A stretch of DNA of 57,345 bases from Kitasatospora humi (GCF_020907985.1 NZ_JAJJPA010000044.1:1-57345); one strand, 5' to 3'. Positions 40,152 to 49,122 are shown, counted from the stretch's first letter. The notes: generated by a model not told the origin, from the sequence alone. Translations and numbers: made by a program.

Positions 40152-42467
40152 TCAGCCGACCGCGGTCTCGGCGTGCCGCTGGAGCGCGTCCAGGAGCGCG
40201 GCCTGCTGATCCGTCAGCTTCCCGTCGCTACGGGCCTTTGCCTGCTTGCGCAGCCAGCTGCCGGGCCGGAACGCCGGGTCTGCGCCGAGGCCGGTCCGGT
40301 TCGCCGGGCCGGTCAGCGTTCCGCCGGCGGCGAGGTAGGCGAGCAGGCGCCGGTACGACCTGTTCCAGTCGGGCTCCAGCCGCCACAACTCGTCCAGCGC
40401 GTCGAGCTTCGCCACCTGGTCCTTGGTGAGTCTGTCGGCCCTGCGCTGGCGGCGCATCCACGCCCCCACGGCGTAGTCGTCCAGCTTCACGGTGGCGGGG
40501 ATCGCCAGGTGCCCGTGCTGCTGGTGGAAGGCCTTCGCGTAGGCGTAGCCGCGTTCCCAGGCGTTGGCGTTCTTCGACCAGATCATGCCGAGCGCGTCCA
40601 GCTCGCTGACCCGGGCCGGGTCGAGCAGGCCCTGGCCGTGCAGATGGCGCTGGCGGGTGAGCCAGGAGATCAGCTCCGCGTGCTTGTCACGGTCGGTGGG
40701 GTCGAGGTGGCCGTGCTGGAGGTGGAACACTGCCGCGACCGCGTGCATCCGCTGCCACTCGACCGCGCGGGGGTTGAGGACGCGGAGCTTGACGGTCTGG
40801 AGGATCTGCGCGGCGTGCCGGCGGGCGTTGATCCGCAGCCACTCGATCGGCGACTCCACCGCCACCGGCGGCCGCTCGCCCTCCCCGACTTCGGCGGCCT
40901 CGCCCTCGGCGGGCTGGGTCGCGGTGGTGTGCGCGGTGCCCTGGGACCGCTTGCTGCGCAGCTCGGTGATCCGGCCGACCACCCGGGCGTCGTGCGCCGC
41001 CAGCGCTCGCAGGACCCGCCAGATCGTGCGGAAGCTGGACGCCTCGATCTCCGCGTCGGCCTCCGCCTTCACGGCCTCACCGGCGTCGTGGACCTCGGCC
41101 GGGTCGGCGGTGGTGGTGTCGTCGCCGACCGTCGGGCTGGGGAGGTAGACGGGGATGATGATCCAGGAGACCTTGCCCTGACGGTAGGACTGGCGCAGGG
41201 CGCGGCCGATGGCCTGGACGATGTCGATGATGCTCGACTTGGGATCGGCGAAGACGATCGAATCCACCGCCGCGATGTCGATCCCCTCTGACAGGAGGCG
41301 GGAGTTGGCGAGGATGCCGCACTCCTCGCCGTCCTCGCCGGTGTGGGCTGCGAAGTCGGCGAAGGCCTGGCGGCGGTCCCTGAGGCGGTCCGTTCCCGCG
41401 ACGGCACTGGCCCACAGCCGCTCCGGCCGGTCCTGGTCGTTCAACAACTCGGCCGCCTGGAGCAGGTCGCCGGCGAACGCGCGCGCCCCCGCGATCCGGG
41501 AGTGGAAGGTGATCACCCGGCGCAGGCCCAGGTCGGCGACGGCGCGCAGCACCGCGATCTGCAGGGCCAGGCGCAGCAGGTCCTCGTTGGAGCGTTGGGA
41601 GCGCAGGTCGGCGACGGCGGGGAGGTTGAGCAGTTCCCGCAGGTCCTCGTCCGTCACCACCGGGACCAGCACGCGGTAGTCGGCGAGGTAGCCGTGCTCG
41701 ATCCCCTCGCCCAGCGACCAGCGGTAGACGGTCTTGCCGTAGACGTTCTCGTCGTCCATCGAGCAGATGACGGTGCCTTCGGCGACGTCGGCCACCTCGT
41801 GCGGCACCCGGGCTTCGTCGACGATCCGGGGGGTGGCGGTGAAGTACAGCCGGCGCGCGGCGGGGACCTGGTCGTCGGTGTGCACGGCCGCCCACGGCTT
41901 GCCGTCGCTACCGGCGGTGCGGTGCGCCTCGTCGACCACAACCACGTCCCAGGCCCGCAGGCCGAACAACCGGTGCGCCTGGACGATGCGCTCCAGCGAG
42001 GCGTAGGTGGCGTACACGGTCACCGGGTGGCCGTCCGGGGCACCGTTGACCAGGTCGGTCAGGGCGGCGGCCTGCGTGGTCACGGCCGCGTCGATCCGGC
42101 CGCCGGCTTCCGCGCTCTCCAGCGCCTCCTCCCGCGAGCACGCCGCCACCGCCAGGCCCCGGCGCCCGCCCTTCGTCGACCACGCTTCGGCGGTCTGCTC
42201 CAGCAGCTCGATCGTCGGCACCAGCACCAGCACCCGTCCCTTCGCCGCCAGACGCCGGGCGCAGGCGGCGGCGATGAGGGTCTTGCCGGAGCCGGTCGCG
42301 GCGACCACCGTCGCCCGGCCGCCGTCCTTCACCTCGCGCACCGCTGCGGCGACGGCGTCCCTCTGGAATCCGTGCAGCGGCAGTACGCCGCGGAGCGGCT
42401 TGGCCGGAGCGGGCAGGCCGGGTTCGATCATGCGCAGCGCCACCGGGTTCGCGGCGGCGGGGCTCAC
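40152..42467 (-). CDS. SF2 helicase with C-terminal helicase-associated repeats
   Basis: A 771-aa DEAD/DEAH-type helicase. Motifs run: Q-like LHGFQRDAVAAA (about 32), Walker A VVAATGSGKTLIAAAC (about 53-68), VLVLVPTIELLEQT (Ia), VVVVDEAHRTAG (motif II), YFTATPRIV (III), RVITFHSRI (IV), ILANSRLLSEGIDIAAVDSI (V) and VQAIGRALRQSYRQGK (VI). After an Ala/Glu-rich linker, residues about 560-765 contain three Trp-centred helical repeats (EWQRMHAVAAVFHLQHGHLD, WERGYAYAKAFHQQHGHLAI, WNRSYRRLLAYLAAGG). These match the helicase-associated domain. Such proteins occur near streptomycete telomeres (TtrA-like) and on plasmids. It overlaps the Tpg-like gene by ATGA, so it is translationally coupled. Confidence 0.9.
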   Translation of the reverse strand: MSPAAANPVALRMIEPGLPAPAKPLRGVLPLHGFQRDAVAAAVREVKDGGRATVVAATGSGKTLIAAACARRLAAKGRVLVLVPTIELLEQTAEAWSTKGGRRGLAVAACSREEALESAEAGGRIDAAVTTQAAALTDLVNGAPDGHPVTVYATYASLERIVQAHRLFGLRAWDVVVVDEAHRTAGSDGKPWAAVHTDDQVPAARRLYFTATPRIVDEARVPHEVADVAEGTVICSMDDENVYGKTVYRWSLGEGIEHGYLADYRVLVPVVTDEDLRELLNLPAVADLRSQRSNEDLLRLALQIAVLRAVADLGLRRVITFHSRIAGARAFAGDLLQAAELLNDQDRPERLWASAVAGTDRLRDRRQAFADFAAHTGEDGEECGILANSRLLSEGIDIAAVDSIVFADPKSSIIDIVQAIGRALRQSYRQGKVSWIIIPVYLPSPTVGDDTTTADPAEVHDAGEAVKAEADAEIEASSFRTIWRVLRALAAHDARVVGRITELRSKRSQGTAHTTATQPAEGEAAEVGEGERPPVAVESPIEWLRINARRHAAQILQTVKLRVLNPRAVEWQRMHAVAAVFHLQHGHLDPTDRDKHAELISWLTRQRHLHGQGLLDPARVSELDALGMIWSKNANAWERGYAYAKAFHQQHGHLAIPATVKLDDYAVGAWMRRQRRADRLTKDQVAKLDALDELWRLEPDWNRSYRRLLAYLAAGGTLTGPANRTGLGADPAFRPGSWLRKQAKARSDGKLTDQQAALLDALQRHAETAVG

Positions 42468-43174
42468 GGCGTCGGTCCTTGGGGCACCCAGCCGCGGACC
42501 TCCAGGAATGCGATGTCCGCGTCCTCGACGGCGCGGCCGGTCTCCACCAGCCAGGCCTTCATCGCTTCGGTGACGTCACCGTGGTGGTCCGCCACGCGCT
42601 GGGACCACTCGGCGGCGTCGAATCCGCCGGTCGAGCTGGAGCCGTAGGTGCGTTCTTCGGTGCCGTCCGCGCGGGGGATGAATCCGCGGCGCATACCCGG
42701 GGAGTCCTGCGCCGAGCCGGCCGACATCGTGAACTGGTCGGCCTTCATCCGGACCGTGAACGCGAGGCGGCCGCCGGCTCGGCCGGTCTCGTGCACGACC
42801 GGGGCGAGGTGGCTCGCCCCGGACTTGATGGCCTGCTTCCCGGCGCGGCCGGCCATCGACTCGCCAGGCGTGCCGATCGTATCCTTGCCCCGCACCCGCG
42901 CCTTCTGCCCGGTTCTGGTGCGGCGGCGGGTGGTGTTCGCCTCCGCGATGCCAGCCAGCGCCTCGGTGTCGCGCTCGCCGCCGCGCACCGCACGGACCAT
43001 CTGGCGCAGTGCGCCGACGAACGCGGCGCCCTTGCCCTTGGTGAAGAACTGCGAGACGAGCGAGGCGTCGCGGCCGAGCATCTTGGCGACCTGCCGCTTG
43101 GTGTAGCCCTCGTCGATCAACTCCTGAGTCAGACGCGCGGCCTCGTTCGGCGTGTTCGGGTCGGCCGGGCTCAC
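42464..43174 (-). CDS. Tpg/Tpc-like candidate telomere terminal protein
   Basis: A 236-aa basic protein whose start overlaps the end of the Tap-like gene (ATGA) and whose stop overlaps the helicase start (ATGA). Residues about 15-50 form a helix-turn-helix (LIDEGYTKRQVAKMLGRDAS then LVSQFFTKGKG). A basic linker TTRRRTRTGQKARVRG is near 85-100. A beta part GRLAFTVRMKADQFTMSAG lies near 132-150, then a helical region (DAAEWSQRVADHHGDVTEAM) and an acidic-aromatic tail ADIAFLEVRGW. HTH, basic linker, beta segment, helix and acidic tail occur in the same order in streptomycete terminal proteins (Tpg). Sequence identity is low, so it would be a divergent type such as that of plasmid SCP1. This is inference from order and context. 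Confidence 0.55.
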   Translation of the reverse strand: MSPADPNTPNEAARLTQELIDEGYTKRQVAKMLGRDASLVSQFFTKGKGAAFVGALRQMVRAVRGGERDTEALAGIAEANTTRRRTRTGQKARVRGKDTIGTPGESMAGRAGKQAIKSGASHLAPVVHETGRAGGRLAFTVRMKADQFTMSAGSAQDSPGMRRGFIPRADGTEERTYGSSSTGGFDAAEWSQRVADHHGDVTEAMKAWLVETGRAVEDADIAFLEVRGWVPQGPTP

Positions 43175-45381
43175 TGGTCAGCTCCCTTTTCGGTGGCTGC
43201 GAGTTCGGCACGGCCCAGGCCGCGCAGCTTGAGGTACTGCTCCTGGCTGGTCGGGTGCTCGACGGGACCGGTGAGGTGGCCCTTGAGGAGGTAGTCGCCG
43301 ACCTCGCCCCGGTAGGGCCAGGGCTGGCGCTCGGTCAGCGCGATGCCGTCGGTGCCGAAGTACACGACCGTGCCCGGCCTGGCGTGGAGGGCCCCGGCGT
43401 AGCCGATGACCTCCTTGCCCTGCCGGTACTTCGTGTCCAGTAGCGCCGCCCGCGCGCCGGACCACACGTAGGCGGCCCACTCGGGGTGCGCATACGGGTC
43501 GCGGGAGAAGCCGGTCTGCCGCTGCCAGGTCACCACCGCGTCGTCCTGGCCGAGGATCTCCACCCCGGCCGGCAGCGCCTCGCCGACGGGCGTGGTGCCG
43601 GAGACCAGGCGCGGGCGCTGCGCGAACCCGCCCAGGCCGAACAGCAGCACGGAGCGGACGGCGCGGGAGGCGAGGTAGGCCGCCTGGCGCTGGCGCTCGT
43701 CGCCGTGCATGCGGGAGAGGTTGGTCAGGTCCGCCCACGCGGCCTTCAACCGCTTGCCCCACTCGTCCAGGGGCTTGCCGTCCTCCCACAGCAGGCCGCT
43801 CAGGATCTCGATCCGCCACGGCATCAGGTGGTTGGACAGGGCCAGGTGGACCTCCGCACCGCCCGCCCAGGTGGTGAAGGTGGCGCCCGGCTCGGACGGG
43901 TAGACCCAGGCGCGGTCACCGGTGACGGGGGCGGGGAGCAGGCCGACGTGGTTCCAGCCGGACGGGACGGTCACCTTGATGTTCCAGTGCGAGCAGCTCA
44001 TCAGGGCCTTGGTCTGCTCGGCCTCCGTCATCGCGGCGAACGCCCGCGCGGTGATGCGGCGCGGCGTGCCGACCGGCGACTTCCACAGGTGCTTGGCGTA
44101 GGCGAAGGTGCGGTCGTACTCCACCAGCGCGGGCAGCTGCTCCGGAACGCGCGGCGGCAGGATCAGCTCGGTGCGGCCCTGACCACCCGTCGCGTGCAGC
44201 AGACCCCGCAACTCCTCGGACAGGACCGGGTAGCCGCCGGCCCACTTGCCGGTGGTCGGGACGGTTCGCGACCACAGGTCACGGCCGGTCTGCGACGGCG
44301 AGCCCATGAGCACCGCGTCGTCCCAGTGCCGGCGCAGCGCCTGCCACAGCAGCGTGAACGCCTGGCGGCAGGTGACGACATCGGCGCCGTCCGGGTCGAA
44401 CCACTCCCCCATGCTGCGGATCTCGGTGCTGCCGCCGTCCGGGGCGGCGGACGGGGCGTAGCGGCCGACCGGCTGGCGCTGGTGCACGAAGTGCCCCGCC
44501 AACTTGTCCCGGCCCGAGCCCACGGCGGTGGTCCACCGCTCGGACGGGGTGTTGAGCCAGGCCGCGACCGCGTCCTTGAGCGTGGAGTAGCGCTCGGCGC
44601 CGTCGTGCCAGGGGGCGCCGGCGGTGATGTAGATCCGCTCTGTTCCCGGCGCGGTGGCCAGGACGGCGTCCAGGATCTCGGCCGGGGTGCGGGAGCCGAG
44701 GTCGACCCGGATCGTCTGGTCGCGCACCGCGAGCACACCGGCCGCCGCGTCCAGGAAGACGGTGCTGCGGGCCTGCTGGACGAAGTTCGGCCGCTTGGAG
44801 ACCAGGCCCGTGGTGACGGCCTCGAACCGCGCACCCGCCGGGCCTTCAGGGAGGGTGGGCAGCTCACGCGGACCGGCCTCGGCCACCGGACGCACCGGGG
44901 CGGCGACCGGAGCGACCGACACGGCCACCGCCTCGGCCGGCGCAGCAACGGCGGGGGCGGGCTGCTCGGCGACGGCCCGGCCCCCGACGTCGGCCGGGGG
45001 TGGCTGCTCGATGACGGCGGGCCGGGGCAGCGTCGGGGCGACCGCGGTGGCGGGCTCGACGACCGGCTCGGCCTTGGGCGCCTCGACGGGCGCGGGCGCG
45101 GCGGTCTGGTCGTCGGCCTTGGCGGTACGGGCCGCGGCCGGGGTCGGGTCCAGCAGCGGGGCGATCCGCACGACGTCACCGACCGACAGCCCGGCGGCCT
45201 TCGCGATGGCCGGCGCCTGGGCGCCCTCGTACCCCGCGAGCCCGGCCACGCGGCGCGAACGCCGGGCGGTGAGCTTGTCCAGCTCCTTCTGCGCGGCGGC
45301 GACGACCTTCTCGGCAGCCGTGATCTCGGTGCGCAGCTCGCGCAGACCGGCGAGCTCGGCGGTGTACGCCTTGCGGTCCAT
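43171..45381 (-). CDS. Tap/Tac-like large protein of the telomere-like operon
   Basis: A 736-aa cytosolic protein. The ATG at 45381 is chosen because it follows the HTH gene stop by 7 bp; the frame stays open upstream but is out of frame with that gene. Residues 1-60 are a coiled coil (TAELAGLRELRTEITAAEKV), then an HTH-like AQAPAIAKAAGLSVGDVVRI and a long Ala/Pro/Val linker to about 200. The rest is globular. One segment, VEYDRTFAYAKHLWKSPVG near 430, is placed like a DxxxxY palm motif. Tap proteins of streptomycetes have a comparable D-x-N-T-A-F segment. Size and operon position match Tap, which binds the telomere overhang and recruits the terminal protein. Direct homology is unproven. Confidence 0.55.
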   Translation of the reverse strand: MDRKAYTAELAGLRELRTEITAAEKVVAAAQKELDKLTARRSRRVAGLAGYEGAQAPAIAKAAGLSVGDVVRIAPLLDPTPAAARTAKADDQTAAPAPVEAPKAEPVVEPATAVAPTLPRPAVIEQPPPADVGGRAVAEQPAPAVAAPAEAVAVSVAPVAAPVRPVAEAGPRELPTLPEGPAGARFEAVTTGLVSKRPNFVQQARSTVFLDAAAGVLAVRDQTIRVDLGSRTPAEILDAVLATAPGTERIYITAGAPWHDGAERYSTLKDAVAAWLNTPSERWTTAVGSGRDKLAGHFVHQRQPVGRYAPSAAPDGGSTEIRSMGEWFDPDGADVVTCRQAFTLLWQALRRHWDDAVLMGSPSQTGRDLWSRTVPTTGKWAGGYPVLSEELRGLLHATGGQGRTELILPPRVPEQLPALVEYDRTFAYAKHLWKSPVGTPRRITARAFAAMTEAEQTKALMSCSHWNIKVTVPSGWNHVGLLPAPVTGDRAWVYPSEPGATFTTWAGGAEVHLALSNHLMPWRIEILSGLLWEDGKPLDEWGKRLKAAWADLTNLSRMHGDERQRQAAYLASRAVRSVLLFGLGGFAQRPRLVSGTTPVGEALPAGVEILGQDDAVVTWQRQTGFSRDPYAHPEWAAYVWSGARAALLDTKYRQGKEVIGYAGALHARPGTVVYFGTDGIALTERQPWPYRGEVGDYLLKGHLTGPVEHPTSQEQYLKLRGLGRAELAATEKGADQ

Positions 45382-45388
45382 CAGGATG

Positions 45389-45724
45389 TCACGCCCCTTC
45401 CGCGGTGGTGGCGTCTGCGTCGGCGTCGAGGGGGCGGGCCTGACGGGCCAGGGTGAGCCAGCCGGCCGGGCCCCGGGTGCCGTGGAGGTCGGCCAGACCG
45501 GCGAGCAGGAAGGCGTAGGCACCGCGCTTGGGGGCCCGCGGCTGGGCGGTGCCGTTCTCCCACTTGGCGAACGTCTCCCGCCGGGTACTGAGGGCTTCGG
45601 CCACCTCGACCTGGGTCAGGCCGGCCGCCTTGCGCAACCGCTCCCGCTCGGCCGGCTCCGGCAGGTCGCCACCGTTCCGGGCCTTGGCCAGCAGCGCGTC
45701 CACCGCCGCGAACAGCTCAGACAT
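45389..45724 (-). CDS. Tap N-terminal-like XRE helix-turn-helix protein
   Basis: A 111-aa DNA-binding protein, first gene of the operon. The ATG at 45724 has GGAGGT at ideal spacing; a GTG at 45727 is too close to it. SELFAAVDALLAKARNGGDL is followed by a five-helix XRE domain (RLRKAAGLTQVEVAEALSTR then RETFAKWENGTAQPRAPKRG). This stretch is strikingly like the N-terminus of streptomycete Tap, where it is fused to the rest of a protein of about 740 aa. Here it ends with an acidic tail and a stop 7 bp before the next ATG. The HTH is thus a separate polypeptide, which could bind telomeric DNA or autoregulate the operon. Confidence 0.75.
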   Translation of the reverse strand: MSELFAAVDALLAKARNGGDLPEPAERERLRKAAGLTQVEVAEALSTRRETFAKWENGTAQPRAPKRGAYAFLLAGLADLHGTRGPAGWLTLARQARPLDADADATTAEGA

Positions 45725-45727
45725 CAC

Positions 45728-46051
45728 ATACCTCCTGCGCTGGATGGTAACAGATGCACCGCTTGATACGCAACGTTTTCAAGCACACAAGCATCTCATT
45801 CATGACCGCATATGGTGCTCGTGTGGCCTCCCGGTCAGTCCCGATCCGCCGGCATCCGGGTCCCGGTGAGCGGCTCGAAGAACGGCGGGACCGACTGGGC
45901 GACCGGGTGGCAGCCGCGCAGGGGTCGGGGCGGTGCGGCATGCCGGGTGGTTGGTCATGGCCGTGTGACCACCGGGAGGCCCGCCCACCCGGCCGGCCAC
46001 CCGTTCGGGCGGGAGCCGGGGTCAGGGTGGGGCGGTGGCAGCGGGAGGCGG
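45728..46051. other. Promoter region of the five-gene operon
   Basis: About 320 bp with no credible gene. The first 70 bp upstream of the operon are clearly AT-richer than the surroundings and contain the inverted repeat at 45761-45784. The rest, toward the end of the PP2C gene, is GC-rich and featureless. Confidence 0.45.
45761..45784. promoter_or_regulatory. Inverted repeat upstream of the telomere-like operon
   Basis: GCTTGA (45761-45766) and TCAAGC (45779-45784) face each other across 12 bases that include AACGTT. An outer pair GATGC (45753-45757) and GCATC (45791-45795) is almost concentric. It lies 37 bp before the HTH gene, so it may be an autoregulatory operator for that XRE protein. 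Confidence 0.5.
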
Positions 46052-47653
46052 TCAGTGACTGATGTGCAGGGCGCAGATGTCGTCGCGGCGGGCGTGCGGT
46101 TCGACGAGGGTGTCCAGGAGCCCGTCCAGGAAGCGGGGGCTGTCGGTGTGGGCCGTCGCGGTGCGGGCCAGGCGGGCAAGGCCCTCGTCGATGGACTCGC
46201 CCGGGTTCTCGATCAGGCCGTCGGTGTAGAGCAGCAGGTGGTCGCCGGGCAGCAGGTCGAGACTGGACGCCTCGTAGACGGGAGCGGTCGTGGCACCCAG
46301 GAGGATGCCCTGGGGGGAGGGGAGGTAGCGGGCGCGGCCGTGGCGCAGGAGCAGGGGCGGCAGGTGGCCGGCCTGTACCCAGGTGAGCCGGGAGGCGGCG
46401 GGTTGGTAGCGAGCCATGATCATTGTGGCTGTGCTGGAGTGCCGCTCGATGGTGTGGAGCAGGAGGGTGTTGAGGCGGGCGAGGATGGTGGGCAGCGGCG
46501 TTCCGGTGATGGCCATGCCTTTGGCGGTGAAGCGCAGCAGGGCCATGGTGGCCACCGCGTCCAGTCCGTGGCCGGCGACGTCTCCGACGACGAGCAGGGC
46601 GCTTTCGTCGGGCAGTTCGATGGCGCTGTACCAGTCGCCCCCGAGGTTGAGGCCTTCCTGCGCGGGCCGGTAGGCGACGTCCACAGTGAGGTCCGCCAGG
46701 TGCAGCACCCGCTGCGGCACCGGGAGCAGGGTGTCCTGCAGGTGGGCGGCGAGGTTGCGCTCGGCCGCCAGCAGGCTTTGCTGGGCGAGCGCGCTTTGCC
46801 GGTGTTCCAGTAGTTGCTGTTCGGTGTGCTTGGCGTCGGTGAGGTCCTGGAAGAGGCCGTGGACCTCGACCGGGTAGCCGTGGGCATCGGTTTCGGCCTC
46901 CGCGATGATCCTCACGTGCCGCACCCGCCCTTGGGGCAGACGGACGCGGAACGTGTCGTCGATCGGCTCACCACCCTCCAGCAGGCGCCGGACGGCGTCC
47001 TCCAGGCGGGCGCGGTCCGGGCCGACGGCATGGGTGGCCAGCTCCTCCAGCGTCATCGGTCCCAGCGACCGGTCCCGGTCGAAGATCGAGTACACCTCGC
47101 TGGACCAGGTGATCTCGCCGCGGACCAGGTCGCGGTCCACCCAGCCCATCCGGCCCAGGTGCTGCATGAGCGCCAGTCTGCGCCGCTCGCGCTCTCCGCG
47201 GTCCAGGCGCGCCCAGGACACGACCAGTCCCTGCAGGCAGGGCACCGCCCGCACCGCGAACCGGGACAGGCGCGGGACACCCGCGGCGACCTCCTCGTAG
47301 TCCAGCTCGCCCTCGTAGCAGACGCCGGTCGTCAACGCCTTCAGAAAGCCCTGCCACAGACCGGTACCGGCGACTCCCGGATACGTCTGGAGGATGCTCC
47401 GCCCCACCAGCTCCCGGCCACGGCGCCCGGCGATGTCGACCACGTCGGGCGAGGCGGCCGTGAACCGGAAGTCCGCCAGCTCCCCTCGCGGCCCGACGAC
47501 CGGCTGGAGGAAGACCACCGAACCGGAAAGGCCGCCGAGGACCTCCCGGACCACAGACCCCGCCAGACCCTCCGGCCCGTCGGCGGCACCTTCTGCGGGC
47601 TGGGGGCGCGACAGGCCGCCCCGTGGTGCCTGCGGATACTCGCGCTCGGTCAT
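46052..47653 (-). CDS. PAS-domain PP2C (SpoIIE-type) serine phosphatase
   Basis: A 533-aa signalling phosphatase. Residues about 30-145 and 165-275 form two PAS-type sensor domains (the second reads GWVDRDLVRGEITWSSEVYS and ends EVHGLFQDLTDAKHTEQQLL). A helical linker with AERNLAAHLQDTLLPVP precedes the SpoIIE phosphatase at about 305-533. Metal-binding motifs there are GLNLGGDWYSAIEL, LVVGDVAGHGLDAV, LLYTDGLIENPG and the final RRDDICALHI. No membrane segment is present. Such proteins dephosphorylate anti-anti-sigma factors in partner-switching cascades. The permease fusion at 49441-52038 carries a related phosphatase, so both may feed one network. Confidence 0.9.
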   Translation of the reverse strand: MTEREYPQAPRGGLSRPQPAEGAADGPEGLAGSVVREVLGGLSGSVVFLQPVVGPRGELADFRFTAASPDVVDIAGRRGRELVGRSILQTYPGVAGTGLWQGFLKALTTGVCYEGELDYEEVAAGVPRLSRFAVRAVPCLQGLVVSWARLDRGERERRRLALMQHLGRMGWVDRDLVRGEITWSSEVYSIFDRDRSLGPMTLEELATHAVGPDRARLEDAVRRLLEGGEPIDDTFRVRLPQGRVRHVRIIAEAETDAHGYPVEVHGLFQDLTDAKHTEQQLLEHRQSALAQQSLLAAERNLAAHLQDTLLPVPQRVLHLADLTVDVAYRPAQEGLNLGGDWYSAIELPDESALLVVGDVAGHGLDAVATMALLRFTAKGMAITGTPLPTILARLNTLLLHTIERHSSTATMIMARYQPAASRLTWVQAGHLPPLLLRHGRARYLPSPQGILLGATTAPVYEASSLDLLPGDHLLLYTDGLIENPGESIDEGLARLARTATAHTDSPRFLDGLLDTLVEPHARRDDICALHISH

Positions 47654-47952
47654 GCAACGAGCATGTCACGTCGCCAACGCCCGCGAACCACCACCCGGGA
47701 CGAACCCCTTGATGGGGAGGTCTGCACGGCCGAGCGTCTCACCCCGCGCGGCGCTCAGTGTCCCCGGCGACGGCGTTCCAGCGCCGGTCGGCGGACCGGA
47801 TGGTGTGACCAAGATGAGTCGTGCTCGATTACTAGAAGCCTTGTCCTTGGGGACAGTACAGTCAACATGACTGCCACTCATGTCAGTTGAGCCCTGAACG
47901 CGCCTGGGCGGTGCAAGGGCACCGCCATCCTCGGAAAGCGGGAGAGCGCCCC
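47654..47952. other. Divergent intergenic region with an inverted repeat
   Basis: About 300 bp between the PP2C gene and the secreted-protein gene, with no gene. TCAACATGAC (47862-47871) and GTCAGTTGA (47882-47890) form an imperfect inverted repeat about 65 bp before the secreted-protein start, a plausible operator or promoter element. Confidence 0.4.
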
Positions 47953-49122
47953 ATGAGCAGTAGGCTTCTCAGCGTCACCGTCCTCGCCGCCACGGCCTTC
48001 ACCCTGGGCACTGTCAGCGCCCCGGCCGACGCCGCACCCCACGGCAGCGCACCGCCCGTGGCCGCCGCGCCCGGGCACGGCGGCAGCGGGCGGCTCGCGG
48101 TGTGGACTTCCTCGCACACCATGGCGATCTGGACCCCGCAGCTGTGGCACACCCTGGCACGCAACCACGTCGCCCTGTTCGTCCAGGTGAACGACGCGGA
48201 CTACCGTCCCGGCGCCCCCGACACCTGGGCCACGGACATCGTCGGCGAGGCCAATCGACTGGCGTTGCCGGTCACCATCTGGACGGGCGGGAACGACACC
48301 ACCGGCGCGCGGACCCGGGCCGAGGTCGACGCGATCCACACCTGGCTCGACACCGACCGGCTGCACGCCCAGGGCATCGTCGTCGACGACGAAGGGACCG
48401 CGCAGACCATGGACCTGGTCGGCAAGGCCATGGCCGGCGACCAGAGCGCCCAGCAGCAACTGCTCACCACCAACATCGATCCAGCCCAGCAGTGCCGGGC
48501 CATCGCCGCCGACCAGGCCCTGATCGAGCGCGCCCACCGAGAGGGCCTCTCGCTCGACGAGACCGCGATGCCCCAGTCGCTGGACGACCTCGACGCGGGC
48601 ACCCTGGCCCTGCAGGACACCCTCAACGCGACCAGCAACCCACCCACGACCTGGAACGCCAACTACTTCCAGGCATACCGCTCCGACTTCAGCAGCGACT
48701 TCGGCCCCACCGTCAGCAGCGGCCTGATCACCTCCTACTACGAGTCCGCGCGTCAACACCTCGGTGACGCGGGCGACCTGACCGTCGGCGTCGCCGGCCT
48801 CGCCCCGTACACCACACTGGCGCCACTGGTCCACGACATACGCCTGCTGGCCACGCTCGGCCAGAAAACGATTCCGGTCTTCTCGCTGGAGCAGATCGTC
48901 GCCACCTACGGCCAGGAATCCATCAACTCCCTGGCAGCGGCCGCACACGAGCCGCTGACGACGATCGACCAGCCCGATGCCGCCGACCTGCACGTCCGAG
49001 CCACCTACCGGCAACTCGCCCAGGAGGTCGCCGCCCTCACCCCGCAGACCACCCGGACCCGCGACGGCGTCCCGCAGCAGGCCAACGACTACCCGAACAC
49101 GAGCTGCGCCGCGCAGCACTGA
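47953..49122 (+). CDS. Secreted protein of unknown function, TIM-barrel-like
   Basis: A 389-aa exported protein. The ATG at 47953 (GGGAGAG upstream) begins a signal peptide MSSRLLSVTVLAATAFTLGT, cleaved near ADA (about 30). The mature chain alternates strands and helices, for example HVALFVQVNDADYRPGAPDT, ALPVTIWTGGNDTTGARTRA, RLHAQGIVVDDEGTAQTMDL and EGLSLDETAMPQSLDD. Acidic residues at strand ends (VVDDEG, DETAM) recall a glycoside-hydrolase-type barrel, but I cannot place it in a family. One C-terminal cysteine is present (TSCAAQH) and one in QQCRAIAAD. Probably monocistronic. Confidence 0.75.
   Translation: MSSRLLSVTVLAATAFTLGTVSAPADAAPHGSAPPVAAAPGHGGSGRLAVWTSSHTMAIWTPQLWHTLARNHVALFVQVNDADYRPGAPDTWATDIVGEANRLALPVTIWTGGNDTTGARTRAEVDAIHTWLDTDRLHAQGIVVDDEGTAQTMDLVGKAMAGDQSAQQQLLTTNIDPAQQCRAIAADQALIERAHREGLSLDETAMPQSLDDLDAGTLALQDTLNATSNPPTTWNANYFQAYRSDFSSDFGPTVSSGLITSYYESARQHLGDAGDLTVGVAGLAPYTTLAPLVHDIRLLATLGQKTIPVFSLEQIVATYGQESINSLAAAAHEPLTTIDQPDAADLHVRATYRQLAQEVAALTPQTTRTRDGVPQQANDYPNTSCAAQH

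Noticed and set aside
43486..45456. A 656-codon plus-strand open frame
   Set aside because: Antisense shadow of the 736-aa Tap-like gene; no ribosome site, Arg/Gly/Val-rich text.
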